The notes beneath the pieces are model-generated. The model was not told where the DNA came from and searched no databases. It saw only the letters and a list, made by a program, of their open reading frames with translations. From assembly GCF_020520425.1 (NCBI RefSeq), contig NC_079491.1:4451143-4515142 (forward strand): a DNA stretch of 64,000 bases, in the 5' to 3' direction. The translations under genes were made by a program, and so were the position numbers. This stretch comes from Spinacia oleracea. Taxonomy: Eukaryota; Streptophyta; Magnoliopsida; Caryophyllales; Amaranthaceae. Of this stretch, positions 1 through 10,452 are shown piece after piece; position 1 is the first letter of the stretch; every line of letters begins with the position of its first letter.

Positions 1-1547
1 CGTATACAATATTGTTGTATGATTAGGGAATAACTCTTGTCGATTAGCCTGTAGAATAGGCTTTGGGTTAATGTAGAGCGCAGGAAATATTTAATGATGA
101 CGCTTGGCCACTACCGTCTACTGGGGCATGGTGTATAAATTTCTTCCTAGCTAATAGCTAACAGTGATTGAGTTTGCGAAAAAAAAACTTTTCTCATTTA
201 CATATTCATCTAGGTCATCCGAGAAGGTGGGTGAAAGAGGACCAATAGGTATTTCTCGTTTTGATAAGAGGAAGGGGGAATGAAAGGGAGTTAAGGTGTG
301 AGAATGATTAGGTATAGGTTCTCATATTTTTAAACGTAAAGGGTAGCTTGGTAGTCTAGTTTTGGAAGTGGGAATATTCATTTTATTCCACGCCTACTTG
401 CTTAATAAATGAATTAATGAATCAATTCAAAATACAATGCTTTGAAAAATAGTGAAATTATGTACTCAACCTTTTGGAACAGAATGTGCGCCTCATGCAC
501 GTGATGCACCACATACACAATGACCCATGCACTTGTCTCTAGTCGGGTTCTACTTATCACAGTGTCATAGTTCAGGACATTCTGAGTAGAGAGACTAGCG
601 ACTTTGGAATTTCCTGAAATAACCATAATTACTCTTGAATTTTAATCCTTTGTGCCTTTTGCCAAATTTCTTTTGCTTAGCTTTTTGCTCATTGGTGGTG
701 AGACTGCTTGCGTAGCTGTACCTTGACTTGGCATTTGTTGGTTTGTTTACAAGCTTGACCAAGCACTATGCCTTCCTTTCTTAGAAACCCATGGATTAAT
801 TAACATACTCCCTCCGTTTGTTTTTATGTACCAAATTACTGTAGACACTTGTTTCGAGGAGAGGTAAGTGGGTGTAAGAAAACAGTGGAAACGATAAAAC
901 AGAGATAGTAAATAAGGGGTAATAGTGGGTAAAGTAGGAGAGAAATGATCGAAAAGTGTAATTATTGTGGGAAAAAGGGGTGAGATGGTAAAATATGTAT
1001 ACCAAAAATAGACTAAAGTAAAAGTGGGTAGAACATAAAAAAACACACCTTTCTGGAATGTGGGTACAACCAAAAAGAACGGAGGAAGTAGTTATTACAA
1101 ATTGTTAAGTTGGATTTGGCCCATCAATTCCCTGGTTTTGGTACAGTGGATGTTATGTGCTACAACCACCTATGGAAAGATCTTAGTAGAGATACCGAGC
1201 ACTTGAACAAGGATGTTATGTGCTACTCTCTCTAGTCTCTACTAACTGAACTATATGGTCATGAGTCATGACGGCCGATGAAAAATTATCTGTTTGCTAC
1301 ATGCACTGGCATTTTGTTTATTGTTTGTTACTGAGCAACATACATATTGTTATGGCATCTGAAGTTAAAGTCGTATTCTTTGTCTGTTTACTGAGCTACA
1401 TAAATAGTGTCTGTTTATGCAGCATCTTTCACTGTGAATTATTGTTGTAACTTGCTAAAACTAAGTTTATTTTTGACAACCGTAAATTTTAGCAGGATTG
1501 TGATAATGGACGTCATCTGACCCCTTTTTTTTTTTGGGCATGATCAG
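1..1547. other. Left flank; probably intron of the S5 gene
   Basis: No exon could be supported here. The S5 gene to the right begins with an internal exon in phase 0, so this stretch is most likely part of a long upstream intron, and the 5' exons lie outside the window. It holds one Stowaway-type MITE and otherwise unremarkable AT-rich DNA. The short open frames, including those across 747-1073, fall in the MITE and show no coding character. Confidence 0.5.
808..1088. mobile_element. Stowaway-type MITE (TA target)
   Basis: The left end reads CTCCCTCCGTTTG and the right end is its imperfect inverse (AACGGAGGAAG). Both are flanked by TA (806-807 and 1089-1090), the usual Tc1/mariner target duplication. 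The interior has no gene. Confidence 0.8.
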
Positions 1548-2513
1548 GCGTATGAGAAATGCTTTCAGAATCTTCATTACATTGATAGATATGAAGACCA
1601 TACAATTTCACATGCTGTACAGACAACATACAAGAAAACCAAGGTTATTTTTCTTTTTTATTTTTTTTTCCAGCAATCTTACTGTGTATCGTAGTATGCT
1701 TTGAATGCTATTTTAGGTCACTGATATGCTCACTGTATATCATATTATGCTTTGAATGCTATTTTAGGTCACTGATATGCTCACCGTTTATCGTATTATG
1801 CTTTGAATTCTATTTTAGGTCTATCTATGGCCTGCAAAAACTGCAACAGGAATGAAGGCAGGCAAAACTGTCCAAACGATATTGAACTTGGCTGGTTTTA
1901 AAAACATCAAATCAAAGGTATGTATCAGCTTTCTACTTTTAACAACCACTTTCGGTAATTCAGGGTGTGTTGGTTCACTTGGTTGTCAAAATGCTGGTTT
2001 TCCCATTTTTACTCTGTTTTGTTGTAATTCCCTTCCCTTCTAAACCCTTTTCCTTTTCTCTTTAACTTCTCTATTATAATACCAATACCAAACTAAAGAA
2101 CATGAAGTTTAGAGCTTGATTTCCATTGAACTAAACGCAACCTTGACCTACATGAGTTTGCGAACTTATTGTAAAGGTGGCATAGGGACATGCTTTTCTA
2201 TGATGATGTTTTTTGTTAGGTGAATATATAACCTTCTTGAACTTGTTATTAACTTGTACTGAACTTGTTATTGTTGTTCTTTTTCTTAGGTTGTTGGTTC
2301 GAGGAATCCACACAACACTGTCAAGGCTCTTTTCCAAGCATTAAACGCGGTGAGTAGTAGATTTAGCTTGCAGTTTTTCCCCCATCTATCCCGTAGTTGA
2401 GAATTATCATCACCATTTCCTCATTGCTGCTTACTTGTGTTTCACAGGTCGAAACTCCAAAAGATGTTCAAGAGAAGTTTGGCCGAACTGTTGTCGAAAC
2501 TTATCTTTTATAA
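1548..2513 (+). CDS. Mitochondrial-type ribosomal protein S5 (uS5m), 3' part
   Basis: Four coding exons are visible: 1548-1643, 1819-1917, 2290-2349 and 2448-2513 (stop TAA 2511-2513). All junctions are in phase 0 with GT-AG introns. Together they encode 106 residues beginning AYEKCFQNLHYIDRYEDHTI and ending KFGRTVVETYLL. This is the C-terminal domain of ribosomal protein S5 in the form found in plant mitochondria: the stretch YLWPAKTATGMKAGKTVQ followed by GFKNIKSKVVGSRNPHNTVK is the S5 C-terminal fold, which sits in the small subunit near the decoding site. The N-terminal part and the organelle targeting sequence are beyond the left edge, so organelle assignment rests on family resemblance. 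A chloroplast S5 is less likely because its C-terminus differs. Confidence 0.85.
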
Positions 2514-3569
2514 CTAATGTTCCAATAATTTTTTCAATCTTTGCCCTTTTTCGTCATTTTTATCCCTTGGAAACGGAGGGGGAAAACTTGTGGGGGTAGA
2601 TTTTGTTCACTCCCCTTGAACATTGTATTTTTGTAGTTTAATTAATATGTATCCCAATAGGAAATTCTGTTGCCTAGTATAATACTTTCAATTTCCTTCT
2701 GTTTGGGTTGTAAAGGAGAAAAAAAGGTCTGGAATAGCTTTCACTAGTTCAGCTTTGACAAGATTTTGAATAAGTTTCCAAATTTGAGGAAGGGACTCAC
2801 ATTTTTCGTCTTGTCGTCTTCGCCATACACTGTGTATCAGTGAACATCAGAATGAGAATCACCAAAAAAATGTTACTCTGTGTATCAGTGTTTTGGATAT
2901 CTCTTATTTTTCGTTACTTATTTTATCTGAACTTATTTATACCTTTTCTTAAATGTATTTTCCTTAAAATATGTGGAAATAACAAACCGTATAGTAACTA
3001 CTTTGATACTGTACATTTTAGATGGCAAACAAAAATGTACAATAGGAACTATGCATCAAAAGAACACAAATACTTGTGTAAAGAACATTAAGATGAAATA
3101 ACATTAGGCTGAAAGAACATGTGTAGATTTAATGACATTATCTTTTACATCTTGCACTTTTGTAATTTAGTGCACAATGAACACTGTCATAATCTAGGAA
3201 TGGAAGATAAGTACATGAAAATGACATGCCAGACAACTAGCTCCTAAAGTCCAACTAACTTATCTTGCATTAATATGATTTGTAAGCTAGTGCCTTTAAA
3301 TTCCAAACGTCCAACTGTACCAACTTAGACTTAGAAATCAATTAAGCAACCTGATTAGGAACACAATTAATTGATGTTGATTCACTACCTAGAAAATGAA
3401 CAATGTCTTAAGCTTGTAGGCAAAGAACTCCCAACACCATTACTCTAAATATCCTTCACTTCTCACTTCGGCTTATCCATCACCACACCAAAAGCTTCGA
3501 TCTACAATACCGACCTCTAATTTAAGTATTTAAACAGCGGAATTAACCTAATTTGTCTGGGTCATTACA
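2514..3569. other. Intergenic, S5 to first UGT
   Basis: This holds the 3' untranslated region of the S5 gene and the promoter of the first UGT copy. I see no gene, no clear TATA box (an AT-rich stretch lies near 3520-3535) and no as-1-like pair like those in front of copies 2 and 3. Confidence 0.4.
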
Positions 3570-5540
3570 ATGGAGGCCCAAAAGGCCCATGTTCTTGTGG
3601 TTCCGTATCCAAGTCAAGGCCGCATGAACCCAATGTTTCAATTCTCCAAATGGTTGGCTTCCAAAGGTATCAAACCCACCTTAGCCCCAACTCTTTGCTT
3701 CTCCAAGTTAATGGACACGACCGCCATTTCAACCCATTACGGTCTACCAATTAAAGTACGACCCTTTTCCGATGGGTACGACGATGGGGGTTTTATCCAG
3801 GCCGGGTCCATTCCAGCCTACTTGGATAGCTTGAAAGTCAATGGCCCAAAAACCCTGGCCCAACTCATTGAGAAGCTAACTGAGGAAGGGGATCCCGTTA
3901 AAGCAATCATATATGATGGGTTTTTGCCTTGGGCCTTGGATGTGGCTAAGAAGTTTGGGCTTCTTGGGGTGTTGTTCTTCCCTGAGTCTTGTTCAGTCAA
4001 CAGCATATATTACCATGTTCAACGTGGGCTGATCAAGGTCCCTCTTATGGGCCCTGGTCCAAGCACGGTCTCGGTTCCCGGGGTTCCGGAGCTCCAGCCA
4101 TGGGAGACTCCGTCGTTCGTGTACAACGGGTCGTACCCGGAATGGTTTGCTTGGGTGTTGAGGCAGTTTTCTGATATTGATCAAGTGGATTGGGTGCTCT
4201 GTAGTATTTTCTATGAGATGGAGAAAGAGGTATGTCCAACACTAGAAACCATTTATTAAACAAAAAGTTGATCAATAGCATGTTAGGGATGGTAATGGGT
4301 CGGATTTGAACTGAGTTTGGCAAGAATCAGAAGAGGTGAATCCAGATCCAACCAAGATCTGTAAATAACTCTCCCTTGAAAACTGTTTTTTCATTGAAAA
4401 TGTTATCCGTTAAAACAAACAAAACCATAATGAAATTGAAATACGAAGTATAAGAACCGAGGAGTCTTGCATAATTTAAATAGTGTATCAGGCTGTACAG
4501 TGAGTATAACGCACCTAAAGAAAACAAGTACATATATAGCTAAAAGAACATTACTTTAGGTAGAAAGACTAGAACATGAATATATTTATTATTTATATTT
4601 TTTATAAAGTGAAAGAGATCGTATGTTGTTTGAACGAAAACTCATTTTATTCTATATGTGCATGTATGTTCTTCCGGTGCATCTTGCTCAGTGTACACCT
4701 ATATGGCCTCATATAGCCGTGTAGGACAAGAATATCCGTACGTGGAGGCATCGAGGTAATTTTGATATCCATCGTCATTTCACAAACTAACACATATGTT
4801 TTGGCTTATTGATTTAGGTGGTTGATTGGATGAGTACAATGTGGAAAGTAGGAACTGTAGGACCAACAATTCCATCATACTATCTTGACAAAAGACTAGA
4901 AGATGACAAAGACTACACCTTCAATCGGTTTAAGCCAACCACATCCGTAACCAAGAACTGGCTAGACACCAACCCGAAAAACTCCGTCATCTACATGTCC
5001 TTCGGAAGCTTAGCCAAGCTCTCCGAACCACAGTTCGAAGAGCTAGCATGGGGCTTAAGAAACACCCACAAGAACTTCTTATGGGTGGTACGTGAATCAG
5101 AGCAAGCTAAACTTCCAAAACAGTTCATAGAAGAAACTTCGGGCCAGGGCCTCGTGGTTGGATGGACCTCCCAGCTGGAGGTCTTGTCCCACGAGGCTAC
5201 AGGGTGTTTCGTGACACATTGTGGGTTTAACTCTGTCCTTGAAGCGTTGTCGCTTGGAGTGCCGATTGTGGGAGTCCCGCAGTGGTTTGATCAAGGGACT
5301 AATGCCAAGTTTGCGGAGGACGTTTGGAGAGTTGGTATCAGAGCCAAGGTCGATGATAAGGGGATTGTGGGAAGAGAGAGTTTGGAGGAATGTATAAGGG
5401 AAGTTATGGAGGGTGAGAAGAGGGAAGAGTTGAGGAAGAATGCCGATAAATGGAAGAGATTGGCTAATGAAGCTATGGATGAAGGTGGAAGTTCTGATAA
5501 GAATATTGATGAGTTTGTGTCTTTTTTAGTTGGATGTTAG
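3570..5540 (+). CDS. UGT74-type UDP-glycosyltransferase, copy 1 (catalytic His replaced)
   Basis: Exon 1 is 3570-4229, the intron 4230-4817 (GT-AG, phase 0) and exon 2 4818-5540, giving 460 residues, the normal family length. Family 1 UGTs move a sugar from a UDP-sugar to small acceptors in the cytosol; UGT74 members act on salicylate, auxins, thiohydroximates and triterpene acids. The PSPG donor box is at residues 336-379, starting WTSQ and ending DQ; the final Gln usually goes with UDP-glucose. The catalytic Asp is present (D116 in IIYDGFLPWALDVA), but the catalytic His is Arg: residues 15-21 read SQGRMNP where copies 2 and 3 have QGHINP. The codon is CGC against CAC in copy 2, one transition. 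In the PSPG box HCGW is HCGF. The frame is otherwise open, so the gene may make a stable but inactive or altered protein. Confidence 0.9.
4230..4817. other. Intron of UGT copy 1
   Basis: The intron lies between codon GAG (MEKE) and GTG-GTT-GAT (VVDW), the same place and phase as in copy 2. It is AT-rich and contains nothing I recognise. Confidence 0.75.
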
Positions 5541-5567
5541 TTCCTGGTGTTTCTCTCTATGTATTTA

Positions 5568-5811
5568 CTACCTTCGTTTATGAATACTCGCAACACTTGT
5601 GTTAGCGCATAGTTTTATAAATGGTTTTGTATAATGCATAAAAATGAATAAACTAATATACAAATGGAGTTAATGATGGTATTTTAATTGTTTATATGGG
5701 AGAGAAACAATAAAGAATTAGCACAAGTTGTGTAAAAAAGTGAGAAAAGCAATAAAAGAATAAATGGTCTCATGTCAAAAGAAAAAGTGTTGCAAGTATT
5801 CAGAAACGGAG
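5568..5811. mobile_element. Stowaway-type MITE downstream of UGT copy 1
   Basis: The ends CTACCTTCGTTTATGAATAC and the inverse near GTATTCAGAAACGGAG are flanked by TA. The inner terminal region (AACACTTG / AAGTGTTGCAAG) also pairs. It lies 28 bp after the UGT stop codon, so it may be in the 3' untranslated region. Confidence 0.75.
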
Positions 5812-6728
5812 TATTATAAATTGTTGCATAAATTTGATACTAGTAGGATTTACTACCCGTTTGTAAGAATGAATTTACTACCCGGTGGTAAATAAAGTTG
5901 ATGAGAATGAATTTAAGTACGTGTAATTTTAGAAAGTACCATTATAATATCCATGGGCAATGTCATCTCATTGACTCATCCCAAAACTTATGTATTACTC
6001 CGTAATACAAGGATGTTTAAGCTGAACATAACAAACGTGTCACCATTTGAAATACGAAGTAGTTCTTTAATGTTCTTGACGCTATTATACGGGCTCTAAT
6101 ACAATCTTTAACCGTTAATGTTACAAAAACTGTTAATGATATGAAAATATATGCCAAGAACGAATTTATCAAGACACCAAATGATGATGTAATGAAACAT
6201 GTACATATGTGAAGGTAAGATAAAGCTTCTCTTGTAAGGAGGGAAGAAAAATGAAAATCCCTCTTGTAAGGGGTGAAAATCAAACCTCTATATAACTTAT
6301 AAGGGCCTCTAATTACTAAGCCAACTATTTAATCATGTAACCCACAAATCATAAAATTAAACTACAAAAGTGGAATCAATCTCCCCAACAATTACGTGGA
6401 CCATAGTATCAAGACTATCAACCAAATTTATCTTTTTATCGCTCATTGATCGAATCGGCTTCCTTTGTAGTCTATTCATCAAATTTTTCTTGTGTTATCT
6501 TATTTCATCATTATCTCTATATCGAGGTTGTCGATGTAAACCATCCGAAAGAATAATTTAGGTATTTCGCCTAATTTTCTTTCCTAATAAATAAAAAGAA
6601 TTATACAACTAACCACATGCTATATTAAAATCAAATCAATGTTTTTAGTTTTATTTTAGCCATCCTATCACTTTCTAAGTTTCTATAGTTGTTATGTCCA
6701 TTTTTCAAGGATCATGATTAATGTGTGG
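5812..6728. other. Intergenic upstream of UGT copy 2
   Basis: AT-rich DNA without a gene. Around 6206-6290 is a degraded piece of the same SINE family seen at 24417-24548 (the block AAGCTTCTC..TGTAAG is shared). Confidence 0.4.
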
Positions 6729-6750
6729 TTGACGTCATCACTGATGTCAT
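6729..6750 (+). promoter_or_regulatory. as-1-like TGACG pair in UGT copy 2 promoter
   Basis: TTGACGTCATC followed by ACTGATGTCAT: a perfect TGACGTCA palindrome and a second TGATGTCA core 12 bp on. as-1-type tandem TGACG motifs are bound by TGA bZIP factors and respond to salicylate, auxin and xenobiotics. It lies about 137-158 bp before the ATG, and a related pair sits at the same place in copy 3. Binding is inferred. Confidence 0.45.
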
Positions 6751-6812
6751 GAAAGTTGTCCACATACCTTTACCTAACCGCTAACCCAGGGCATTGGTGC
6801 TACCCTAGTACC

Positions 6813-6820
6813 TATAAATA
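6813..6820 (+). promoter_or_regulatory. TATA box of UGT copy 2
   Basis: TATAAATA lies 67 bp before the ATG at 6887, about right for a start site near 6845 and a 40-nt leader. The as-1-like pair is about 63 bp upstream of it. Confidence 0.6.
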
Positions 6821-6886
6821 CACTTCAGTTGTTCAATCCCTCAACCCTTTATTTAGCTCACTCCAAACTACAGCAGTTAGCCAGTT

Positions 6887-9353
6887 ATGGAGGACACTAA
6901 AAAAGCCCATAAAGCCCATGTTCTTGTTCTTCCATACCCGGCCCAAGGCCACATTAACCCAATGCTTCAATTCTCCAAACGCTTATCTTCCAAAGGCATC
7001 AAGCCCACATTAAGCCCAACCATCTACATTTCCAAGTCCATGCAAACCACCACCATCCCAACCCACTATGGCCCACCGATCCAAATCCGACCCATTTCCG
7101 ACGGCTACGACGATGGCGGTTATAACCAAGCCGAGTCAACCGCGGTCTACTTAGATAGCCTTCGAACCAACGGTTCGGTATCCTTGGCCCACCTTATCAA
7201 GAAGCTACATGAGGAAGGGGATTCGGTTAAGGCAATAATTTATGATGGGTTTTTACCTTGGGCCTTGGATGTAGCCAAACAGTTTGGGCTTGTTGGGGTG
7301 GTGTTTTTCACTCAGGCTTGTACAGTTAATAGCATTTACTACCATGTTCAACGTGGGCTGATCCAGCTACCGCTTTCGGGCCATGACTCGACTAAAGTTT
7401 CGGTTCCCGGGGCTCCGGAGCTCCACCCGTGGGAGGCTCCGTCGTTCGTGCACAGCTACGGGTCGTACCCGTTTTGGTTTGATGTGGTTTTGGGACAGTT
7501 CTCTAATATTGATCAAGCGGATTGGGTGTTGTGCAATATCTTCTATGATATGGAGAAAGAGGTATGTCAACTTTGAACCTACAGTGTCAATAATATATTG
7601 GTATAATGTAAAATATTGAATTGATGTTTGAAAATACATATTGAAGCGAATTTAACAATACTTCTTCCGTTCCGAAAATATCACACCATGGTTGACTTTT
7701 ACTCTTCTAACCATTACTTTGACTCTTAATATCTCAAATCGCGTGCAAGTAAAAATATAAAAAAATAATATTTAGAAAATATATATCGATACGAATCTAA
7801 CATTACCCTGCATGACTAAAAGTTCCTTACGTAAGAATCACAAAAAAATGGCCAAAGTCGTAATATGATTAGTGTAAAAAAACAAATGGTGCGATATTTC
7901 GAAACAGAGGAAGTATATTATTTTTAATAGGGTAATGAGATATTTATAGCCAAAAGTTTTAAAGTTTGACAAAAAAAAATTAGAATGAGGCCTAAGTGTT
8001 TTCGAGGAAGGGACTCGAGTCACTCGAGGGAATATGAATTTATTACTGAGGGAATGAGGGGTGCTTATTTGCTACTATATCACGTATTCACGTTCACTCC
8101 CTTCCAAATGGTACCTCCCTAATTATTTTGGCATTATTGACATACAGGACCAATATTACATTTTAAAAGAAAATAAATCAAAACCGTTCTTATTATTGTA
8201 CACATCCGACTTTTTCTTGCTAAGGTTCAGGCTCGAATTCCCTAACGATTTAGAATAAATTTGTATAATACTACCACCGTTTCAAAATGTCATTTTCTGT
8301 TTTAGTCCGTTTTATAGCTTTCTTTACAATTTGTTATTTTGTTTCATACCATTGTTACATTTTCTAATACCATTGTATTTTGTTTGTACCATGTTTTATT
8401 TATTTTGATCACATTGAAAGTTCAATGTATTTACATAATTGTCATGTTATATTTTTTTTCTTATTTATAAGATTTATTGATATTTACTTCCCCAGAATCC
8501 CCCTTCCCCGTTGTAATTCGTGTTACTCTTTTAGCTCATTCACGCACACACAAAGTAGGGTCTGAGTCTCCTGCGAGGTATGGGGATAATGTTGATATTA
8601 ACACACACAAGTATTGATTTTTTTTAGGTGGTTGATTGGATGGCGAAGATGTGGAAAATAAGAACAATAGGACCAACAGTTCCATCATATTACCTCGAAA
8701 ACAGACTAGAAGATAACAAAGACTACGGTCTACAACTCGTGAAGCCAAACACAACCATATGCAAAAACTGGCTAGACTCCAAACCTAGAGACTCCGTCAT
8801 CTACATAGCCTTTGGAAGCGCGGCTAAGTTATCCGAACAACAGTTCGAAGAGCTAGGAAGAGGTTTAATCAACAGCCACCATAACTTCTTATGGGTGGTA
8901 AGAGACTCAGAGCAAGCAAAACTCCCCAAAGGGTTCCTAGACGAAATATTATCTGGTCAAGGTTTGGTGGTGGAATGGGCATCCCAGCTAGAGGTGTTAG
9001 CCCACGAGGCGATAGGGTGTTTCGTGACACACTGTGGGTTTAACTCGGTTCTGGAAGCGTTGTCCCTTGGAGTGCCGGTGGTGGGGATACCGCAGTGGAC
9101 GGACCAAGGGACTAATGCTAAGTTTTTGGAAGATGTTTGGGGAGTTGGTATCAGAGCTAAGGTTGATGACGATGGAATTGTGAGGGAGAAACAATTCGAG
9201 AAATGCATTAGGGAAGTGATGGAGGGTGAGAGAAGGGAAGAGATTACGAAGAATGTGGTTAAGTGGAAGAAGTTGGCTAAAGAGGCTGTTGATGAAGGTG
9301 GAAGTTCTGATAAGAATATTGATGAGTTTGTAGCTTTTCTAGGAGGATGTTAA
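6887..9353 (+). CDS. UGT74-type UDP-glycosyltransferase, copy 2 (complete)
   Basis: Exon 1 is 6887-7561 (225 codons), the intron 7562-8627 and exon 2 8628-9353, totalling 466 residues. Of the three copies this is the most normal. The catalytic His is H22 (PAQGHINPMLQFSKRL) and its partner Asp is D120 (AIIYDGFLPWALDVAKQFG). The PSPG box starts WASQLEVLAHEA and ends PQWTDQ; Gln at its end suggests UDP-glucose. The C-terminus has the UGT74 signature AVDEGGSSDKNIDEF. Oddities shared with its neighbours are HCGF in place of HCGW and DQGTN where other UGT74 proteins have DQPTN. Promoter motifs are listed separately. The acceptor cannot be told from the sequence; hormone or specialised-metabolite glucosylation is the family expectation. 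Confidence 0.93.
7661..7913. mobile_element. Stowaway-type MITE in the intron of UGT copy 2
   Basis: The left end CTTCTTCCGTTCCGAAAATA is matched by the right end TATTTCGAAACAGAGGAAG, flanked by TA. It explains about a quarter of the 1,066-bp intron. The rest of the intron (7914-8627) is AT-rich without recognisable content. Confidence 0.75.
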
Positions 9354-9583
9354 TTATAAAATTGAACTTGATAACTTTTACTACTTTTATTTAGTTGCTT
9401 ATATCTAGCCAAATTGTGGGACTTATAAGTGTTACACAAATTGTTAGACAAAAGATTCGAACATGTTTTCGTACGCTACATCTCGTTTTTCGTAACTTTT
9501 ATCGCATTTGTTACTCCGTAACTTACAAGTTTGTGTAAACTAACACCCCAATAATAACAATTGTAAAAATATCCATGTAATAT

Positions 9584-9683
9584 TATTTTTTGGTGCGAAT
9601 GAGCCACAAGGGCGGGGATGAAAATCGATCTCAGGATCACCTGGAACCGGGATGGAAGCTCTAACCAACTATCCATCACTCTC
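9584..9683 (-). mobile_element. tRNA-derived SINE with 17-bp target duplication
   Basis: Read on the minus strand it starts with a tRNA-like box A (TAGTTGGTTAGAGC), has a box-B-like GGTTCCAGG and later GATCGATTTTCAT, and ends in GCACC plus an A-run. It is bounded by a perfect direct repeat, AAATATCCATGTAATAT, at 9567-9583 and 9684-9700, the mark of LINE-driven insertion. Size is about 100 bp. Confidence 0.8.
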
Positions 9684-9984
9684 AAATATCCATGTAATAT
9701 AGAAGTATGAAAGAGTTATAACATTCTAATGTTGAGTTAATCCTTCTCCATTAACTTAAACCTGTACCTAGCTACCAAAACAGTACTCGTAAATGTCAAG
9801 TAAAACAAACATCAACCATTAAACAACGGCGAATCAAGGTTTTCGGGGATATTTCGCTTTTTTACGAGACATTTCGTTCTTTGAAATCTCCTCATTAACA
9901 CGAGAGGGGTTCCGACTTACGGAGTTACCTACCTAAACAAAGAACAACACGTGTACAAATCTGCAACTCTAAGTCCCTTTTTTT

Positions 9985-10135
9985 TTATACTTTTCTTCAT
10001 AGTTTCAGTTCAGGTCCATTAAGTTCAGTTTAGTCCATTTCAGTTCTTGTCTAATAAGTTCAGTTTAATTCAAATAAGATCCAATAAATTCAGTTCAGTT
10101 CAGTCCAGTTCAGTCAATCAGAACAAGGCCTAAGT
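9985..10135. repeat. Degenerate TTCAGTT-rich repeat
   Basis: Repeated AAGTTCAGTT / TTCAGTTCAG words. It belongs with the better-preserved elements at 23455-23795, 46273-46535 and 62787-63194, which carry runs of the inverse word GAACTTATCT and end with outer motifs such as GTTCTATTC. This copy is worn. Confidence 0.5.
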
Positions 10136-10312
10136 TTCCCATCTGAAAATGTTTAGATGCAGTAGGTGCACTTAAATGTTCTCGTCCCCCACCCATCCAG
10201 CCATCTAAAGCGAGTAGTTTCGAAATTATGTACGACTCCATATTTGTATACTAGTCATAATTTTGTTTTATTGAGATAAAAAGATAATCCTAAAAAATGT
10301 TTAGTGCAACTG

Positions 10313-10334
10313 TTTACGTCATCGCTAATGTCAC
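10313..10334 (+). promoter_or_regulatory. as-1-like motif in UGT copy 3 promoter
   Basis: TTTACGTCATCGCTAATGTCAC aligns base for base in spacing with the copy 2 motif at 6729-6750, but both TGACG cores are worn (TTACGTCA and TAATGTCA). It lies about 119-140 bp before the ATG. Confidence 0.35.
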
Positions 10335-10452
10335 TCTGTTGAATTTAACCTGAATATTACTACTACTATTTTGTGCAACTCCAAAAGAACATCATCTACT
10401 TAAATAAGTTAAAAGTTAATCACTTCAGAAACTCAAATTTTAGCAAATTATT

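Noticed and set aside
747-1073. Minus-strand open frame of 108 codons
   Set aside because: It lies within the Stowaway MITE at 808-1088 and encodes low-complexity Phe/Tyr/Thr sequence.
1-1547. Upstream exons of the S5 gene
   Set aside because: I found no stretch that reads as the S5 N-terminal domain with proper splice sites.
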